From Jeotgalibaca caeni (GTDB lineage: Bacteria; Bacillota; Bacilli; Lactobacillales; Aerococcaceae), in NCBI RefSeq assembly GCF_028863945.1, contig NZ_JARBEA010000001.1:1-64000 (forward strand): a stretch of DNA of 64,000 nucleotides, in the 5' to 3' direction. Every line of letters begins with the position of its first letter. Position 1 is the first letter of the stretch. The notes beneath the pieces are model-generated. The model had not been told where the DNA came from and did not search any database. It worked only from the letters and a program-made list of their open reading frames with translations. Below are positions 1-7,347 of this stretch, piece after piece. A program made the position numbers and the translations under genes.

Positions 1-61
1 GTGTCGGATAACAATATGAAAAACAAGGACGGGACAAGGTTTAGAGAGCATATTAGAAAAA

Positions 62-118
62 CTATGAATTATTCAGGATAAAGACAATTAATAAAATTAA
101 ACCTGCTTGTAATTCCAT
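62..118 (-). pseudogene. TRAP transporter large permease (DctM) 5' remnant
   Basis: Seven bases past the DctQ stop, an ATG at 118 with a good ribosome site (GAAGGTGAG) opens MELQAGLILLIVFI, which is how TRAP large permeases (DctM, 12 membrane segments, about 430 residues) typically begin. The frame then runs LNNS and stops at 62-64. So only about 14 DctM-like codons remain before the left edge. On the plus strand, frame 1 is open from base 1 to a TAA at 79-81 and could be the 3' end of an inserted gene; I do not recognise it. Disruption by an insertion or rearrangement is inference. Confidence 0.5.
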
Positions 119-125
119 TCGATTC

Positions 126-656
126 TCACCTTCCTCTATTCAGAATTTCTTCTTCTGTCTCGATTATTTCTCGTGTAGGTTCCTCCAACGGACGATTCGT
201 GATAATACTGAATAAGTTCATCAAACTGTAAACTAGCATCAGTACACCAGAAACCGGTACAGATAAATAAATGAAGCCCATTGGAATTCCTAATGAAGGC
301 GAGATTTGACTCATGGTTAAGGATGCAGCTTTACTGCCTCCGTAAATCATGATAATCGCTGCAAAAAGAACGAATAGAACTTGAATGATCATCTCCAAAA
401 TACGTTGGTTTTTTTCGTTTAAATTGTCACTTAACAAAGTAACGGCTAAGTGACTCTTCTTCCCTACTACATAAGCGGAAGCCAACATCGCCAGCCACAC
501 TAAACTAAAACGTACAAATTCTTCCGTTAAGGTACTTGGGTTATTAAGAATTGTTCTGGCAATTACTTGCCAAATTACTACCAACACCATGATAACCAGA
601 ATACTTCCACAGACTAATTCAAGGGCCTTGTCTAGATATTTCTTTAAATTAACCAT
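126..656 (-). CDS. TRAP transporter small permease (DctQ family)
   Basis: This is a 176-residue protein with four predicted membrane segments (about residues 14-33, 47-66, 85-106 and 128-150), the normal size and topology of DctQ. In TRAP systems DctQ pairs with the large permease DctM in the membrane and works with the soluble or lipid-anchored binding protein DctP to import organic acids using the sodium gradient. It starts at ATG 656 behind AGGAG and lies 14 bases after dctP. A GH105 gene is just upstream, so the likely cargo is a uronic acid or an unsaturated uronate. Its DctM partner is broken in this window, so the transporter may be non-functional. Confidence 0.88.
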   Translation of the reverse strand: MVNLKKYLDKALELVCGSILVIMVLVVIWQVIARTILNNPSTLTEEFVRFSLVWLAMLASAYVVGKKSHLAVTLLSDNLNEKNQRILEMIIQVLFVLFAAIIMIYGGSKAASLTMSQISPSLGIPMGFIYLSVPVSGVLMLVYSLMNLFSIITNRPLEEPTREIIETEEEILNRGR

Positions 657-670
657 TTTCTCCTACACTC

Positions 671-1696
671 CTATTCGGCCTGATCGCCTAAGTTGCGAAT
701 CTCTTCATACAGTTCTCCAAACTCTTCACTGTTTTTGAACTCTTCATGTAAGGGTTGGACCGCTTCTTGAAAAGGAGCTTTATCAACTTCATTGAATTGA
801 ACACCGTATTGCTCGATTGCAGCAGCTTTTTCTTCCTCTACTGCTTGCTTGAAGACCTCTTTTTCAAATGCAGTTGATTCCGCCGCTGCTTCATGAATCG
901 CTTGCTGTTGTTCTGCTGTCAATTGCTCCATAGACGCTTGGTTCATGATGACAATATCCGGAACACGAGTATGTTCATCGTAGGAATAATATTTCGCAAT
1001 ATCTCCATGTCCAGCAGTAACTAAAACAAATTCATTGTTCTCAGCACCGTTAATTAAATTTGACTGCATAGAAGTATATACTTCATCACTACCTAACGGA
1101 GTTGGGGATCCTCCTAGCATTTCTACCATCCGAATAGCGGTTTCACTTTGAAGAACCCGGATTTTCTTTCCTTTTAAATCATCCGGGTGGTTAACTGGTC
1201 CGTCAACCATATAGAAACTTCTTTGTCCAGAATCGTAATAAGTAAGCCCTACAAAACCTAAGTCAGCTGTTGATTGGTATAACGGCTCCATAATTGATTC
1301 ATCTTCCATGACACGAAAGAAGTGATCTTCACTGTCAAACAAATATGGAACGGAGAAGATGGAGTAATCTTTAGAGAAACTTTCTAACGCTGATCCGCTG
1401 ACTTTGGTGAAGTCAATCGCACCGGTTTGTGTTAATTCAATTAGTTCTCTCTCTGCACCTAACTGTCCATCAGGAAAGTATTCAATGACTACTTCCCCAT
1501 TTGTTTTTTCCTCTACTAAGTCTCCAAACAACTGCATGGAGTCAATAACCGGTTGGCTATTACTTGCATAGGAGTATCTCAATACTATCGTATCTTCAGA
1601 AGCACTTGTCTGATCGGATGAACCACAAGCAGTTAAAGATAGGAGCGCCGCTCCGCTTAGTAAAACTGCTTTCATTCTTTTATTGAAATTTCTCAT
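671..1696 (-). CDS. TRAP transporter substrate-binding lipoprotein (DctP family)
   Basis: The 341-residue protein starts with a lipoprotein signal peptide (MRNFNKRMKAVLLSGAALL, then lipobox LTAC, Cys about residue 24), so it should be anchored outside the membrane. The mature part has the TRAP solute-receptor layout: VVIEYFPDGQLGAERELIEL near residue 68, and GKKIRVLQSETAIRMVEMLG near residue 178, where the conserved Arg binds the substrate carboxylate. Members of this family often carry galacturonate or glucuronate. It sits between GH105 and dctQ in one transcription unit, which supports a uronate ligand; the exact ligand is inferred. Confidence 0.9.
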   Translation of the reverse strand: MRNFNKRMKAVLLSGAALLSLTACGSSDQTSASEDTIVLRYSYASNSQPVIDSMQLFGDLVEEKTNGEVVIEYFPDGQLGAERELIELTQTGAIDFTKVSGSALESFSKDYSIFSVPYLFDSEDHFFRVMEDESIMEPLYQSTADLGFVGLTYYDSGQRSFYMVDGPVNHPDDLKGKKIRVLQSETAIRMVEMLGGSPTPLGSDEVYTSMQSNLINGAENNEFVLVTAGHGDIAKYYSYDEHTRVPDIVIMNQASMEQLTAEQQQAIHEAAAESTAFEKEVFKQAVEEEKAAAIEQYGVQFNEVDKAPFQEAVQPLHEEFKNSEEFGELYEEIRNLGDQAE

Positions 1697-1740
1697 TGCT
1701 ATTTCTCCTTAGCTTATCGAAAATCTTTTCCTTCTGAATC

Positions 1741-2844
1741 TTAAACAAAAGATACCAACAACTCTGCAAATGCTAGCACGGTCAAGGATTGTCCATAAGG
1801 CATCGCTGTAATTCCGATTTCACGGTAAAAGTCGAGCGTATCTCCCATTCCCGTTCCAATCGAAACCTTTTGCACGGTACCTGTTTCGTCAATTTCATTT
1901 AGTAAGCCCAAAATGGCTTTTTCAGCTACTTCTTCATATTCTTTTCCGATGTAACGTTTATGAATAGACTTCAAGATACCGTATGCAAATCCGGCTGTAG
2001 CAGAGGACTCCAGATAGGAATTTGGATCATCTAATAGCGTATGCCACAAACCGCTTTCATCTTGCATAGAAGCTAAGGCACGAACTTGGCTATTTAATGT
2101 ATCCACTAAGAATTCTCTAAAGAAATCGCCTTCTTTTAATTCCAAAATTTCAATGATTTCTGGTATCGCAATCGTAATCCAACAGTTTCCGCGAGCCCAA
2201 AGAGCTTCAGCATAGTTATGATTTTCTTCAAAAGTCCAGCCGTGATACCATAAACCAGTTTTCTTATCTGCTAGATACTTGATATGAATCAAGAACTGTT
2301 TCTTCGCTTCTTCTATATACTCTGGTCGATTAAACATCATCCCGATTTTAGCCAGCGGCAATACCGTCATCATTAAGGTGTCATCCCATAATTGATTCTT
2401 GTTTTCAGGACCATATGTCATATGTTGTAAGCCATCGTCATTCGTGCGAGGCATATCGTACATAACCCAGTCTGCCCATTGTTCTAAATAAGGTACAAAA
2501 CGTTGATCGCCAAATTCTTCATACAAGAAAGCCATTGTTAGTAGTGGCGCCATTGTATTGACATTTTTTGGTGGTGCACCTTCTAATAAGCGTTGCTCGA
2601 ACCAATCGGTAACGATTTTTAATGCTTTTTCATCATTCGTTGTTTTCCAGTACTTAAAGATTCCGTATAAGCCAACACCTTGCGGCCAGTTCCAAACAGT
2701 CCAGCTTTTATCGTCTACTTTTAAGCCATCGAAGTCTAACAAAAATTCCCCGCTATCGTCTTTGATTTGAGTCAAATTGTCCATCATCAAATCAATCGCT
2801 TTCAAAATCGTTTTTCGTTCTACAAATAATTCATTGATAATCAT
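1741..2844 (-). CDS. GH105/GH88-family unsaturated uronyl hydrolase
   Basis: This 367-residue protein has the alpha/alpha six-barrel features of GH105 (YteR/YesR): WNWPQGVGLYGIFKYW at about residue 53, NQLWDDTLMMTVLPLAKIG at about residue 151 with the conserved catalytic-site Asp pair, and WARGNCWI near residue 217. These enzymes hydrate the 4,5-unsaturated uronic acid left at the non-reducing end by pectin lyases, for example unsaturated galacturonyl-rhamnose. There is no signal peptide, so it acts in the cytoplasm on imported disaccharides. It has its own promoter (2886-2914) and leads the TRAP genes. Its substrate fits the PL26-type lyase encoded at 7344-9869. Confidence 0.88.
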   Translation of the reverse strand: MIINELFVERKTILKAIDLMMDNLTQIKDDSGEFLLDFDGLKVDDKSWTVWNWPQGVGLYGIFKYWKTTNDEKALKIVTDWFEQRLLEGAPPKNVNTMAPLLTMAFLYEEFGDQRFVPYLEQWADWVMYDMPRTNDDGLQHMTYGPENKNQLWDDTLMMTVLPLAKIGMMFNRPEYIEEAKKQFLIHIKYLADKKTGLWYHGWTFEENHNYAEALWARGNCWITIAIPEIIEILELKEGDFFREFLVDTLNSQVRALASMQDESGLWHTLLDDPNSYLESSATAGFAYGILKSIHKRYIGKEYEEVAEKAILGLLNEIDETGTVQKVSIGTGMGDTLDFYREIGITAMPYGQSLTVLAFAELLVSFV

Positions 2845-2885
2845 GGTGATCCTCCCTAGTTGATACTTAGAAATTTATAAACTTC

Positions 2886-2914
2886 ATTATAACGAAGGAA
2901 GGAAGATAACTCAA
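2886..2914 (-). promoter_or_regulatory. Sigma-A promoter of the GH105-TRAP unit
   Basis: On the minus strand TTGAGT (2914-2909) and TATAAT (2891-2886) are separated by exactly 17 bases. The start codon of the GH105 gene is 42 bases downstream of the -10. This makes GH105-dctP-dctQ a unit separate from the ABC importer operon. Confidence 0.75.
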
Positions 2915-2983
2915 TACTTTTTCCACACTTTCTCTAAAAAAACCACAAATATATTTCTGCTTACTTGGTTTTGTGTGAGTTTT

Positions 2984-3799
2984 TTAGGTTGTTAAGGTAT
3001 TCATCCCCGGTTTAATCGTATGTACTTGTTGGTTTACTTTTATCCATATGGATTGTGCATTTGGATTCCACACTCGGTCTCCATTTCGTGTAAATACTAA
3101 TCGGTTTGCTGCATCCATATATTGTTTGAACTCCAGATTTGTGACAAACCAAATATCTTCCTGTGAAGATACGAGTTGCGCGAACTCTTCCATCAAGTCC
3201 CAATTTCCGTCTGCATCAAACTCATAGCTATGTCCCCACACATACATGAGATACAAGTACTGACTTTTATCCAAAGAAACAAATTGTTTTCCCAATTCCA
3301 TTAACTGGTGATTATGGTGACACGTTGGCATCCACTCATACCAGTCATTCGGCAATTGAAACTGATTGCTATTTCCTACTACTCTGGCATACTCAATCCC
3401 GAGAAACGGTAACAGCTCTTTAATTTTCTGTGTATACGATCCGTTCGGGTATGAAAAACCTTGAACTGGATATGGTACGAACTCCTCCAAAGCCTTTCGG
3501 TCTTCCAATACTTCTTCCGTGACCTTTTCAAGCGGGCATCGAGCAATCGTCGGATGTGTATACGTATGACACGCCACTTCATGCCCTTGATAGAGAGACG
3601 TCACCTCTTCTTTTCCAATTCGTGAAGAAGAGGACTCTCCTTCATCATGAAAAAGTCCTCCGTTTAAATGGAATGTGCCTTTCAAACCATATCGATTAAA
3701 TATTTCTATCAACCGACGATCCGCGACTTTCCCATCATCATAGCTGAATGTCAAAGCCTTAAACTTTCCTTCTGGATATGTAATGACATATTGATTCAT
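2984..3799 (-). CDS. CE4 polysaccharide deacetylase (NodB homology)
   Basis: The 271-residue protein carries the NodB motifs: LTFSYDDG (metal Asp and catalytic Asp) at about residue 18, HTYTHP (the two metal His) at about residue 67, and FSYPNGSYT at about residue 102. It has no signal peptide, so it probably acts on imported oligosaccharides rather than cell wall; pectin-derived oligomers are often acetylated. I chose ATG 3799 because AAAGGG lies about ten bases upstream; a longer in-frame reading to 4030 would run through the end of the permease gene and has no family similarity. It follows the two ABC permeases by 23 bases. Confidence 0.82.
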   Translation of the reverse strand: MNQYVITYPEGKFKALTFSYDDGKVADRRLIEIFNRYGLKGTFHLNGGLFHDEGESSSSRIGKEEVTSLYQGHEVACHTYTHPTIARCPLEKVTEEVLEDRKALEEFVPYPVQGFSYPNGSYTQKIKELLPFLGIEYARVVGNSNQFQLPNDWYEWMPTCHHNHQLMELGKQFVSLDKSQYLYLMYVWGHSYEFDADGNWDLMEEFAQLVSSQEDIWFVTNLEFKQYMDAANRLVFTRNGDRVWNPNAQSIWIKVNQQVHTIKPGMNTLTT

Positions 3800-3822
3800 C
3801 CTTGTCATTCCCTTTCTTATTT

Positions 3823-4701
3823 TTATCCTTTTACTGAGCCAATCATCATTCCCTTTGCAAAGTGCTTTTGCAAGAAGGGATATACAATAAGGATTGGTAA
3901 CGTGGCAACAATAATGACCGCAAATTTCATCCCTTGTTCTGGAGGAATATAGTTTGGATCCATTAACGCTGTATTGTTCAGCGCACTGGAAGACATCGTT
4001 ATTTGACGCAGCAAGAGTTGAATCGGCCACTTGGTACTGTCATTCAGATACAATAATCCACTCATGAAGTCATTCCAAATTCCGACTGCATAGAAAAGCG
4101 TAAAAGTAGCCAGAATTGGTTTCGATAGAGGCAAGAAAATCTTCGTTAAAATCGTTATTTCTGTAGCACCGTCCATACGTGCGGACTCTTCTAGTTCAAG
4201 CGGCATTTCTTGAAAGAAGTTTTTGATGATCATTAAGTTAAAGGGATTGATGGCAGCTGGGAGCATGAGTGCCCAGTAGGTATCTAACAAACCTAAGTTT
4301 TTTACAACTAAAAAGGTAGGAATCATTCCTCCTGAGAAGAGCATAGCGAAAATAACCATGTTCAACAGGACATTTCTTCCTTTTAACTTCGCTCTTGATA
4401 GAGGATAGGCAAATGAGAATGTAAAGAATAACTGAATTAGCGTTCCACCAATGGTAACGCCAATCGTAACCATCAAACTTCTCATAAATGCTGGCGTAGT
4501 AAAAATATATCGATATGCTTCAAAGGTAATCGTCTCTGGAATCAAAAAGAATGGACGAGTGGCGATTTCTGCTTCTGTGGCAAAGGAAGCTGCGATTACA
4601 TATAGAAAAGGTAGCAGCATGATGATTGCCAAAAAGGACAGGAAGATGATGTTAAAGAAATCAAAAATTTTTCCTGCTTTCGTATTGTGCATGGTGTGCA
4701 T
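3823..4701 (-). CDS. Carbohydrate ABC transporter permease (LplC/MalG type)
   Basis: The 292-residue protein has six predicted membrane helices and the permease EAA loop (EESARMDGATEITILTKIF, about residue 192, followed by LPLSKP), which docks the ATPase. It is the second of two permeases in the sugar importer operon and starts 17 bases after its partner. Together with the binding protein at 5800-7347 it should import an oligosaccharide released from rhamnogalacturonan. No ATP-binding gene is present nearby; in Firmicutes such importers commonly share an MsmX-type ATPase encoded elsewhere. Confidence 0.92.
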   Translation of the reverse strand: MHTMHNTKAGKIFDFFNIIFLSFLAIIMLLPFLYVIAASFATEAEIATRPFFLIPETITFEAYRYIFTTPAFMRSLMVTIGVTIGGTLIQLFFTFSFAYPLSRAKLKGRNVLLNMVIFAMLFSGGMIPTFLVVKNLGLLDTYWALMLPAAINPFNLMIIKNFFQEMPLELEESARMDGATEITILTKIFLPLSKPILATFTLFYAVGIWNDFMSGLLYLNDSTKWPIQLLLRQITMSSSALNNTALMDPNYIPPEQGMKFAVIIVATLPILIVYPFLQKHFAKGMMIGSVKG

Positions 4702-4718
4702 CTTTGTTCCTCCTTCTC

Positions 4719-5738
4719 CTAGTAAAGGCCATTTTGACCTAATTTTTTCGCTAGTTTATTGGTTGATAGTACTAAAACAATTCCGATAACAGAACGGAAT
4801 AATCCGACAGCTGTACTATAACTGTAAGCCCCGCTTGTAATCCCCATCATATACACATAGGTATCAAAAACATCTGCGACCGATCGATTCAAAGCATTCG
4901 TCATTAAATAAATCTGGTCGAAACCTGTAGAAAGAATCGAACCTACTCGCATGATGAGCATAATGACAATGGTGCTACGGATAGCAGGCAAGGTAATGTG
5001 CCAAACTCTACGGAAACGACCTGCCCCGTCCATAATGGCAGCTTCATATTGTTCCTGATCTACTGCTGAAAGAGCGGCTAAGTAGATAATGGTTCCCCAT
5101 CCCATCTCTTTCCAGATAACCTGTAGCACAATCAAAGGACGGAACCACTGCGGGTCTGTCAAAAAGCTGATTTCTTGCCCTGTAATGGATTGAGCCAATT
5201 TGGTAACGATTCCTCCATCGATGGAGAATAAGATAAACGTGATACTTGCGACAATGGTCCAAGATAAGAAGTGCGGAACATATACCATGGTTTGCACAAT
5301 CCGTTTGTAAATCGCTTGGCGGACCTCATTCAACAGTAATGCCAAAACAATCGGAGCTGGAAAAGCGACTAGAATGTTTAAGAACGCAATGATAAGCGTA
5401 TTACTCATAATCCGCATAAAATCAGGATTAATAAAAAAGTCCCTAAAGTTCTCTAACCCTACCCATTTACTGCCATGAATCCCTAAGTTCGGAACATAAT
5501 CTTTAAAAGCGATGATAATTCCGTACATAGGTGCATACTTAAAAATCAAAAAATAGAGAAGTCCAGGTACAACTAGTAAGTACAACCATTTGTTATTTTT
5601 GACATGTTTAATAAAATCTTTGAGTTGGATAAAAGAAGAAGTCATCCGTTTTTTTGCCGGTGGTTTTAATGCGATTTCCCTTTGAGACGCTGTTTCTGTT
5701 TTTATGGTGCTCAATCCTCTCAACCCCTTTTCCTTCAT
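4719..5738 (-). CDS. Carbohydrate ABC transporter permease (LplB type)
   Basis: This is the first permease of the importer, with six predicted helices and the EAA loop (EQYEAAIMDGAGRFRRVWHI, then TLPAI). It belongs to the LplB/YtcP-type group that carries oligosaccharides. The start is uncertain. ATG 5738 has no ribosome site; TTG 5714 has AAGGGG nine bases upstream and may be the real start. A further reading to 5795 crosses the hairpin at 5755-5791 and is unlikely. It forms the importer with the permease at 3823-4701 and the lipoprotein at 5800-7347. Confidence 0.9.
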   Translation of the reverse strand: MKEKGLRGLSTIKTETASQREIALKPPAKKRMTSSFIQLKDFIKHVKNNKWLYLLVVPGLLYFLIFKYAPMYGIIIAFKDYVPNLGIHGSKWVGLENFRDFFINPDFMRIMSNTLIIAFLNILVAFPAPIVLALLLNEVRQAIYKRIVQTMVYVPHFLSWTIVASITFILFSIDGGIVTKLAQSITGQEISFLTDPQWFRPLIVLQVIWKEMGWGTIIYLAALSAVDQEQYEAAIMDGAGRFRRVWHITLPAIRSTIVIMLIMRVGSILSTGFDQIYLMTNALNRSVADVFDTYVYMMGITSGAYSYSTAVGLFRSVIGIVLVLSTNKLAKKLGQNGLY

Positions 5739-5754
5739 TCTGTACGTACGAATG

Positions 5755-5791
5755 TAAAAAAGAGGCAGGCACAAACGTTCCTGCCTCTTTT
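5755..5791 (-). terminator. Hairpin between binding-protein and permease genes
   Basis: AAAAGAGGCAGG (5758-5769) pairs with CCTGCCTCTTTT (5780-5791); reading the minus strand, the stem ends in a run of six T. It sits directly after the binding-protein stop codon. Partial termination here would give more binding protein than permease, a common arrangement in Gram-positive sugar importers (inference). Confidence 0.8.
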
Positions 5792-5799
5792 CCATTCAT

Positions 5800-7347
5800 T
5801 TAGTTATTGGCTTGGTGCAATTCATTTGTTTCAGCAATCAAATCTTCCCCGCCGCTTTGTTTCCATAGTTCAATGGCATCTTTCCAACCATTTTCATCGA
5901 TTTGGCCGGCAATATATTGTACACGAGCATCGGTAATAATTTGGTCAAGTTGTGCACCTTTTGTAGCATAGGTTTCCGTAACGTAAGCTGCAGCAGGGTT
6001 AAAGACAGCAAATTCTAAATCTCTCGCTTCTAAGTCTTTACGTAGCTTCCATGCAGCTTCTGCCTTTTCTGTAGCTGGTTTGGCAGTATAAATATGACTT
6101 TCTTCGGTTACGTTTGTTCCCATTTGTGAATACGATTTGATTGCGGTATTGATTTCTTCAATTTCAGGAGTTACTTCTGTTACAGCAACCGAGTACTCAT
6201 CTTCCACTGTAAAGTTCACTCCTTCAATCCCGTTATTCATCAACACTTGCATTTCAGCATCATTCGTCTTGTCAATAAAATCAAGAACGGCTCGTAAATG
6301 TTCCTCAGATTGTACAGAAGATTTTGGAATAGCGAGGAAACCGGAATATCCAGCGGTTGGCTGTGCATATGTATTTCCATCCGGTCCAGCCAGGTTTCCT
6401 GTGATCGTTACGAAATCTTGTCCGGCAACTTCATCGGTATTCATTGTATTTGTGATAGTAGCAGCACGTGAATGAGTATCTAAAATGATTCCTCCCGTTC
6501 CATTAATGAATGGATCATTCCATTTATCAGATGATAGAGTAGCAAAGTCGCGGTTAATCAGGCCTTCTTCTGCCATCTTTCTAGCAAATTGAATGGATTC
6601 AAGGTACTCCTCCGTCATAAAGGAAGGAATCAACTCGCCGTCCACTTCTTTCCAACCATTGCCAGCTCCAAACCAGATATTCAATAAGTCGAATGCTTGA
6701 GCAAAGTTAGGAATAATAATACCGGTTGTATCATCTACTCCGTTTCCATCCGGGTCTTCTTCTGTGAAGGCTTTTGCTACGTTATACAATTCCTCTACTG
6801 TCTTTGGTGCTTCCAATCCTAATTTTTCGAGCCAATCTTTCCGGAAAATAGCTGTTGATCGCATCAAATCTCTAGAACGGTAAATTCCATAAATTTCTCC
6901 GTTCACACTCGAGCTCTCTAAGACTTCAGGATTCGCTTGAGAAAGATTTGGATAATCATCTAAGTATTCTGATAATTCCCAGAATGTTCCACTCTCGGCT
7001 GATTTAATGAATCCAGGGTCTTTTCCTTGAATAACCATAATTTGAGGAATATCGTCAGAAGCCAAGGTAATATTCATTTTATCTGCATAAGATGGATTAG
7101 GTACCCAAGTAATTTGAATATCTTTTCCTGTATATTCTTCCATTTTCTCTAGTATCGCATTGTCTTCTTCTGGCGGTGTGGTTTCGATGAAGGGAACCAT
7201 CAAAGTAACTGTACTCGCATCAAATTCTGCAGCAGTTGTTGAGCCAGATGTCTCCCCACTTGAAGATGCGGCCTCTCCACAAGCACCCAAGACTAAACTT
7301 GAAAGTAAAACAGCTCCACAGGTTGTAACAATCTTTTTGAAATTCAT
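5800..7347 (-). CDS. Sugar ABC transporter substrate-binding lipoprotein
   Basis: The 515-residue protein starts MNFKKIVTTCGAVLLSSLVL followed by lipobox LGAC, so it is a surface lipoprotein. Its length and layout (WVPNPSYADKMNITLASDD, then FRKDWLEKLGLEAPKTVEEL) match the large LplA/YtcQ-type binding proteins of family 1 that serve LplBC-like permeases. The start at ATG 7347 overlaps the stop of the upstream lyase gene in an ATGA junction behind GAGGAAGAAAA; a reading back to 7485 would lie inside the lyase gene. Its likely ligand is a rhamnogalacturonan oligosaccharide, inferred from the neighbours. Confidence 0.9.
   Translation of the reverse strand: MNFKKIVTTCGAVLLSSLVLGACGEAASSSGETSGSTTAAEFDASTVTLMVPFIETTPPEEDNAILEKMEEYTGKDIQITWVPNPSYADKMNITLASDDIPQIMVIQGKDPGFIKSAESGTFWELSEYLDDYPNLSQANPEVLESSSVNGEIYGIYRSRDLMRSTAIFRKDWLEKLGLEAPKTVEELYNVAKAFTEEDPDGNGVDDTTGIIIPNFAQAFDLLNIWFGAGNGWKEVDGELIPSFMTEEYLESIQFARKMAEEGLINRDFATLSSDKWNDPFINGTGGIILDTHSRAATITNTMNTDEVAGQDFVTITGNLAGPDGNTYAQPTAGYSGFLAIPKSSVQSEEHLRAVLDFIDKTNDAEMQVLMNNGIEGVNFTVEDEYSVAVTEVTPEIEEINTAIKSYSQMGTNVTEESHIYTAKPATEKAEAAWKLRKDLEARDLEFAVFNPAAAYVTETYATKGAQLDQIITDARVQYIAGQIDENGWKDAIELWKQSGGEDLIAETNELHQANN

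Noticed and set aside
3800-4030. N-terminal extension of the CE4 deacetylase
   Set aside because: It would run through the 3' end of the permease gene and lacks similarity; ATG 3799 has a fitting ribosome site.
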